Assembly (NCBI GenBank): GCA_013361015.1
Contig: JABWAN010000152.1
Span: 1-8,796, forward strand
Direction: 5' to 3'
Length of the DNA: 8,796 bases
From: Candidatus Zhuqueibacterota bacterium
Lineage (GTDB): Bacteria > Zhuqueibacterota > Zhuqueibacteria > Zhuqueibacterales > Zhuqueibacteraceae
Both the position numbers and the translations under genes were made by a program. Under the pieces are notes generated by a model. That model was not told the DNA's origin. It did not search any database and saw nothing but the letters and a program-made list of their open reading frames with translations. Shown here in pieces: positions 5,633 through 8,796 of the stretch (position 1 is its first letter; each line of letters opens with the position of its first letter).

Positions 5633-7711
5633 CTATCTCACCACGACGAATTTGTGAATGCTTCCGCCGATCGGCTCGTGATTGAGGTTGCGCGCGTTTT
5701 CGACCTGCAAAATGTACACGCCGCTGGCGATGAATTGATTGGAGGCGGTGATCAAGTCCCATTGATCGTCGGCGCTGCCGCTGGTGTGCTCAATGGTTTT
5801 GATCAAATCGCCGGTGACCGTATAAATGCGCAGGGTGCAATACGGCGGAAGGTTCACGAGCAAGATCGTGTTGGCGCGCTGGCCGCTGAAATTGAAATCG
5901 CCGGCGCCGGACAGGAACGGATTCGGCACGATGCGCACGTTCGAAGCCGTCTCCTTCCCCGGCTCAAACGCGAAGGCGGGCAGCTCGGAGCGATTGGCAT
6001 ATTTCGAGCTTTCCAACCCGTCTCTGTCAATCGCGGTCACGGCGTAATGATAGGCCTCGCCGCGAACGACGTTGTTGTCGGTGTAGGTCGTTTGCGTGGC
6101 TGCTACGTCTGCAATCTTTTCCCACATCAAATGGGTGCCCTCGGGGTTCAGCTCGCTGTCTTCATCCACCAAAAAGTTGCCGCGCTTGCGATAAATCCGA
6201 TAGCCGCCCAAATCCGGCGTAGCCGTGTCAAAATCACCGACGGCAGAAAGGTCTTCCCATTCGAGGTCGATGCGGTTGGGGCCGGACCTCACCGTCAGAT
6301 CCGGCGCTGGAAGCGGGTCGGGAATATTCAGCTTTTGATTCCAGGCCCAGAGCGCGCGATCCAACGTTTGGAAGAGAGAATCTTTGCCGGTGGCGAGCAA
6401 GGCATTCTTGGCAGCATCGTCAAACGTCGCGCCCGCTTCGCCGCGATACCACGCGCGCCATTCCAGTCCCTTTTCGATGGCCAACTGGCGCGAGAGGCCG
6501 TTGACGCCGAGAGCATACACGATCACAACGGAATCGCCTTTGACCAAATTGTAAGGCCCGAACGCTTGAAACGGATAATCGCCTTCTTGCGCGCTCGCGT
6601 CCTCCGGCCAGCCGGACTGATCTAAGACGGTTTGCCGCGTGCCCGAGGCCGCCCAATCCCATTCCGTTGCAAAGCCGGGGAAATCGGAATCCCACACATT
6701 GTAGATGCTCATATTGCCGATAATCGAACTCGGTTGGGTCACGTCATCCGCGTGGTCATTGGTTGCCTTGTCGACATGCAGCGCGGCAAATCCGGCATAG
6801 GTGCTGGAAACGAATTCTGCTGAGGCTAAAGCGGTCGAGCCTCCTTCACCGATGGCATAGCGTGGATCGCCGGTATCATCGAACAGCCGCCCGCCGGCTT
6901 CAAATTCCGTGATGTCCGGATGATCGCCGTCCCAGCCGTATGAAATCGCCAGCTTTCTGCCGTCGGGCACGAGCGTGGAGGGGAATTCTTCATAATTGGC
7001 CCAGTCATCCTTGCCTTCTTCGTACCATCGCGCGTAGGTCATCCACGTGCCTGCCGCGGTTTGGAAATTGTATCCGAAAACGAAATAAACGTCCCGCAGC
7101 GTTTGATTCACGTCGGTTTCCGGATCGGGATCCTGATCCCAATCGAAGGTGCAGAGAAAGCGGTTGTAGAAGATCACATAATCGTCGTGATTGGGATTCG
7201 AGAAAGAATACGAACGCTTGAGCACGTCCAAGCCCGGCTGGGCTTTGTAGCGTAACTCAACCATCATGTCCGCCGGCAACTTTGGGTCAATCTCCCCCTT
7301 GAATCTTCTCGAAGACACCTGCAGCTCGCCATTGGCAAACACCAAAACTTCCGGAGGTTCGTAGCGGCGAATCTCTCTGATGCCGTAGGGCGCCGTGGCA
7401 TTGTAAGAAACCGGGCCTTGTATGAAGGCCTGTTTTGCATGCGTCTCGCCATTGGCATCGACCCAACTGCCAACGACGTGGCCGTTATTTTGAAAAACAA
7501 TGTGGCCGTAACGAAAATGATCTTGCGGCCATTCTCCGGTTGGCTAAACCTCGTTGGTATTGAGCAAATCCGACGCTTAGATCCGCATTTTGAAATCACC
7601 CAGATTGTGCGTGCGACTCTGTGCGGAGAGCGGGGTCGTGCGCGCACTCACCAACAGCATCGCGGCGCCGAGTAATGCAAAGATTCTGGGAGGGTTAAAA
7701 AACTTCTGCAT
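5633..7711 (-). pseudogene. T9SS-sorted secreted protein with FN3-like domain, interrupted by two in-frame stops
   Basis: Read from the ATG at 7711, the frame spans 692 codons, but codon 45 is TAA (7577-7579) and codon 56 is TAG (7544-7546). Codons 1-44 encode a signal peptide (FALLGAAMLLVSA, cleavage near PLSAQ) and THNLGDFKMRI. After the TAG the same frame is open to the TAG at 5633-5635 and reads like protein at once (EWPQDHFRYGHIVFQNNGHV). A large N-terminal region follows, without a domain I can name (to about codon 465; FDWDQDPDPETDVNQTLRDVYF, ISYGWDGDHPDITEFEAGG). Then come an FN3-like domain (about 468-567; APDLTVRSGPNRIDLEWED to YHYAVTAIDRDGLES) and a T9SS sorting domain (about 592-692; VPNPF, LRIYTVTGDLIKTIE, IASGVYILQVEN, KFVVVR). 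The only start after the stops is a TTG at 7345 with no ribosome site; it would give 570 residues without a signal peptide. It is therefore a decayed gene, unless a sequencing error or readthrough is involved. Confidence 0.75.
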
Positions 7712-7718
7712 GGTGATA

Positions 7719-7723
7719 CCTCC
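7719..7723 (-). promoter_or_regulatory. Ribosome binding site that sets the start of the interrupted T9SS cargo gene
   Basis: GGAGG on the minus strand lies seven bases before the ATG at 7711. That ATG opens directly into a signal peptide in the same frame as the large open part of the gene. This shows that the upstream piece and the long downstream frame belong to one gene. Confidence 0.75.
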
Positions 7724-7758
7724 AGCCGTAGCGTGAATTGTTCTTCTGTGACTATCCA

Positions 7759-8796
7759 TCATAATTCAAACCGCAGGCCCAAGAAGAACTCTCTGGGATT
7801 GACGAATTGCGACCACGTATTCCAGCCGAGATCGATGTAGGGCTTGTCATGATCGCCCAGCTTGTCATTGCCTTTCTGCGCGCCGGTCTCGTGCGGAAAA
7901 TGCAGGGAATCGACGTACTTGTTGTAGTTGAAAGGATTGGGGAAGCCCTTCTGGTCGAAAAGATTATTGGCTTGCATATAAAAGCCGAGGCGGTTTGCGC
8001 CGATTCGGAAGCCTTTTTCAACACGAAGATCAGTGTTGGAATAATCAATCACCTCGACGTAAATCTGCTCCTTGAGCGGCGCATCGGGATTCAACAACGC
8101 CTCGCCGCCATCGGACCACGCCAGCAAGAAATTGAGCCGCCAGTCTCCCAGAAAGTTTTGGCCGACAAGCTTGGGGCCGAAATCAACCGGCGTTTTGAAC
8201 GTGAGGTTGGCCGTAACCGAAGGCACGCCACGCTGCTTGATTTGCGCCGCGGCCTCTCTTTGGCGATTGGCCAATTGCCGGTCTTCGTAAATGTACCGGA
8301 ATCCGGTTCGCCCGGTGCTCGTGGTCAAGTACTCGAGCGAAGTCCAGCCCTGCCACCAGCGACCGAAGCGTTTTTCCAGCTTGAGCTCGAGGCCGCGAAT
8401 GTCGGCGTAGCTATTGTTGGCGTAAGTCGCGATATCATTTTCGCCGTCGAGAGAAACGATGTTCTGCGGGCTGAGCTGGTCGGAGACGTCTTTGTAGTAG
8501 CCCGTCAAGTGGATGAGAAAATCCTCGCCGATTCCCTGTTCCAATCCGGCCTCGTAGGCGATGGTTCGGGGCCACTCCGCAAGGATATTGGGCAGGTCAG
8601 CCCCTCTTCCGCTGGAGCTAGGCCGCGTCAAAAAGAGCTGATCGACAACCGGCGGTTGCAGAAAATGTCCATAGTTGAAAAAAATCTTGCTCGTCGCCGT
8701 GACGGGATGAGAAATGCCCACGCGCGGGCTCACATAAAGCTTGTAGCCGCTTTCCGCCGTAGTCAAATTCGAAAAGCTGTTGCTGTTGGCGCGATA
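7759..8796 (-). CDS. TonB-dependent receptor, C-terminal barrel part (truncated by window edge)
   Basis: The window holds the last 345 residues; the frame is open to base 8796 (YRANSNSFSNLTTAESGYKL), so the start and the plug domain lie outside. The sequence is a run of outer-membrane strands typical of the receptor barrel: YKLYVSPRVGISHPVTATSKIFFNYGHFLQPP, IAYEAGLEQGIGEDFLIHLTGYYKD, NNSYADIRGLELKLEKRFG, WRLNFLLAWSDG and DLRVEKGFRIGANRLGFYMQANNLFDQ, the last being a well-known motif near the C-terminus. The end, FFLGLRFEL, is a short closing strand. The protein would take up or bind a ligand at the outer membrane with energy from TonB. The ligand cannot be told from this part. It lies 47 bases upstream of the T9SS cargo gene on the same strand, so it probably heads or precedes the surface operon. 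A SusC-like member is possible, but no SusD gene follows. Confidence 0.9.
   Translation of the reverse strand, partial: YRANSNSFSNLTTAESGYKLYVSPRVGISHPVTATSKIFFNYGHFLQPPVVDQLFLTRPSSSGRGADLPNILAEWPRTIAYEAGLEQGIGEDFLIHLTGYYKDVSDQLSPQNIVSLDGENDIATYANNSYADIRGLELKLEKRFGRWWQGWTSLEYLTTSTGRTGFRYIYEDRQLANRQREAAAQIKQRGVPSVTANLTFKTPVDFGPKLVGQNFLGDWRLNFLLAWSDGGEALLNPDAPLKEQIYVEVIDYSNTDLRVEKGFRIGANRLGFYMQANNLFDQKGFPNPFNYNKYVDSLHFPHETGAQKGNDKLGDHDKPYIDLGWNTWSQFVNPREFFLGLRFEL

Noticed and set aside
5654..6625. Plus-strand open frame of 323 codons opposite the T9SS cargo gene
   Set aside because: It is antisense to the FN3 and sorting domains and has no recognisable features of its own.

Overview
The window carries seven genes or gene remnants, all on the minus strand, so transcription runs from high to low coordinates. 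The protein types point to the FCB (Fibrobacterota-Chlorobi-Bacteroidota) side of the bacterial tree: a TonB-dependent receptor, a PorV/PorQ-family outer-membrane protein, two secreted proteins with C-terminal sorting domains of the type IX secretion system (T9SS), and two exported lipoproteins. The moderate GC content, the Shine-Dalgarno sites in front of most genes and the style of the family members suggest an uncultured lineage such as KSB1, Calditrichota or Ignavibacteria rather than classical Bacteroidia. That placement is inference.

In transcription order: the C-terminal barrel of a TonB-dependent receptor (7759-8796, cut by the window edge); a fibronectin-III/T9SS-sorted secreted protein (5633-7711) whose frame has two in-frame stops shortly after the signal peptide; a spacer with a 7-nt tandem repeat (5544-5599); a PorV/PorQ-like barrel protein (4500-5504); and an IPT/TIG plus NHL-type propeller lipoprotein (3301-4455). 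These four are closely spaced (47, 128 and 44 bases) and look like one operon for a cell-surface assembly. A 202-base MITE-like palindromic element (3087-3288) follows, then a LamG/T9SS-sorted protein (1998-3047).

Downstream is a gene-poor stretch (about 1557-1997) with a short inverted repeat, then the C-terminal remnant of a TPR protein (1182-1505). The TPR remnant overlaps by ATGA an exported amidohydrolase lipoprotein (79-1185). Bases 1-53 hold one end of a second copy of the MITE-like element.

The likely joint theme is the cell surface: receptor, PorV-like shuttle or anchor, T9SS cargo and a propeller lipoprotein. Three features suggest active decay and repeat traffic: the nonsense-interrupted cargo gene, the truncated TPR gene and the dispersed palindromic repeats. 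I saw no tRNA, rRNA, CRISPR array, transposase or phage gene.
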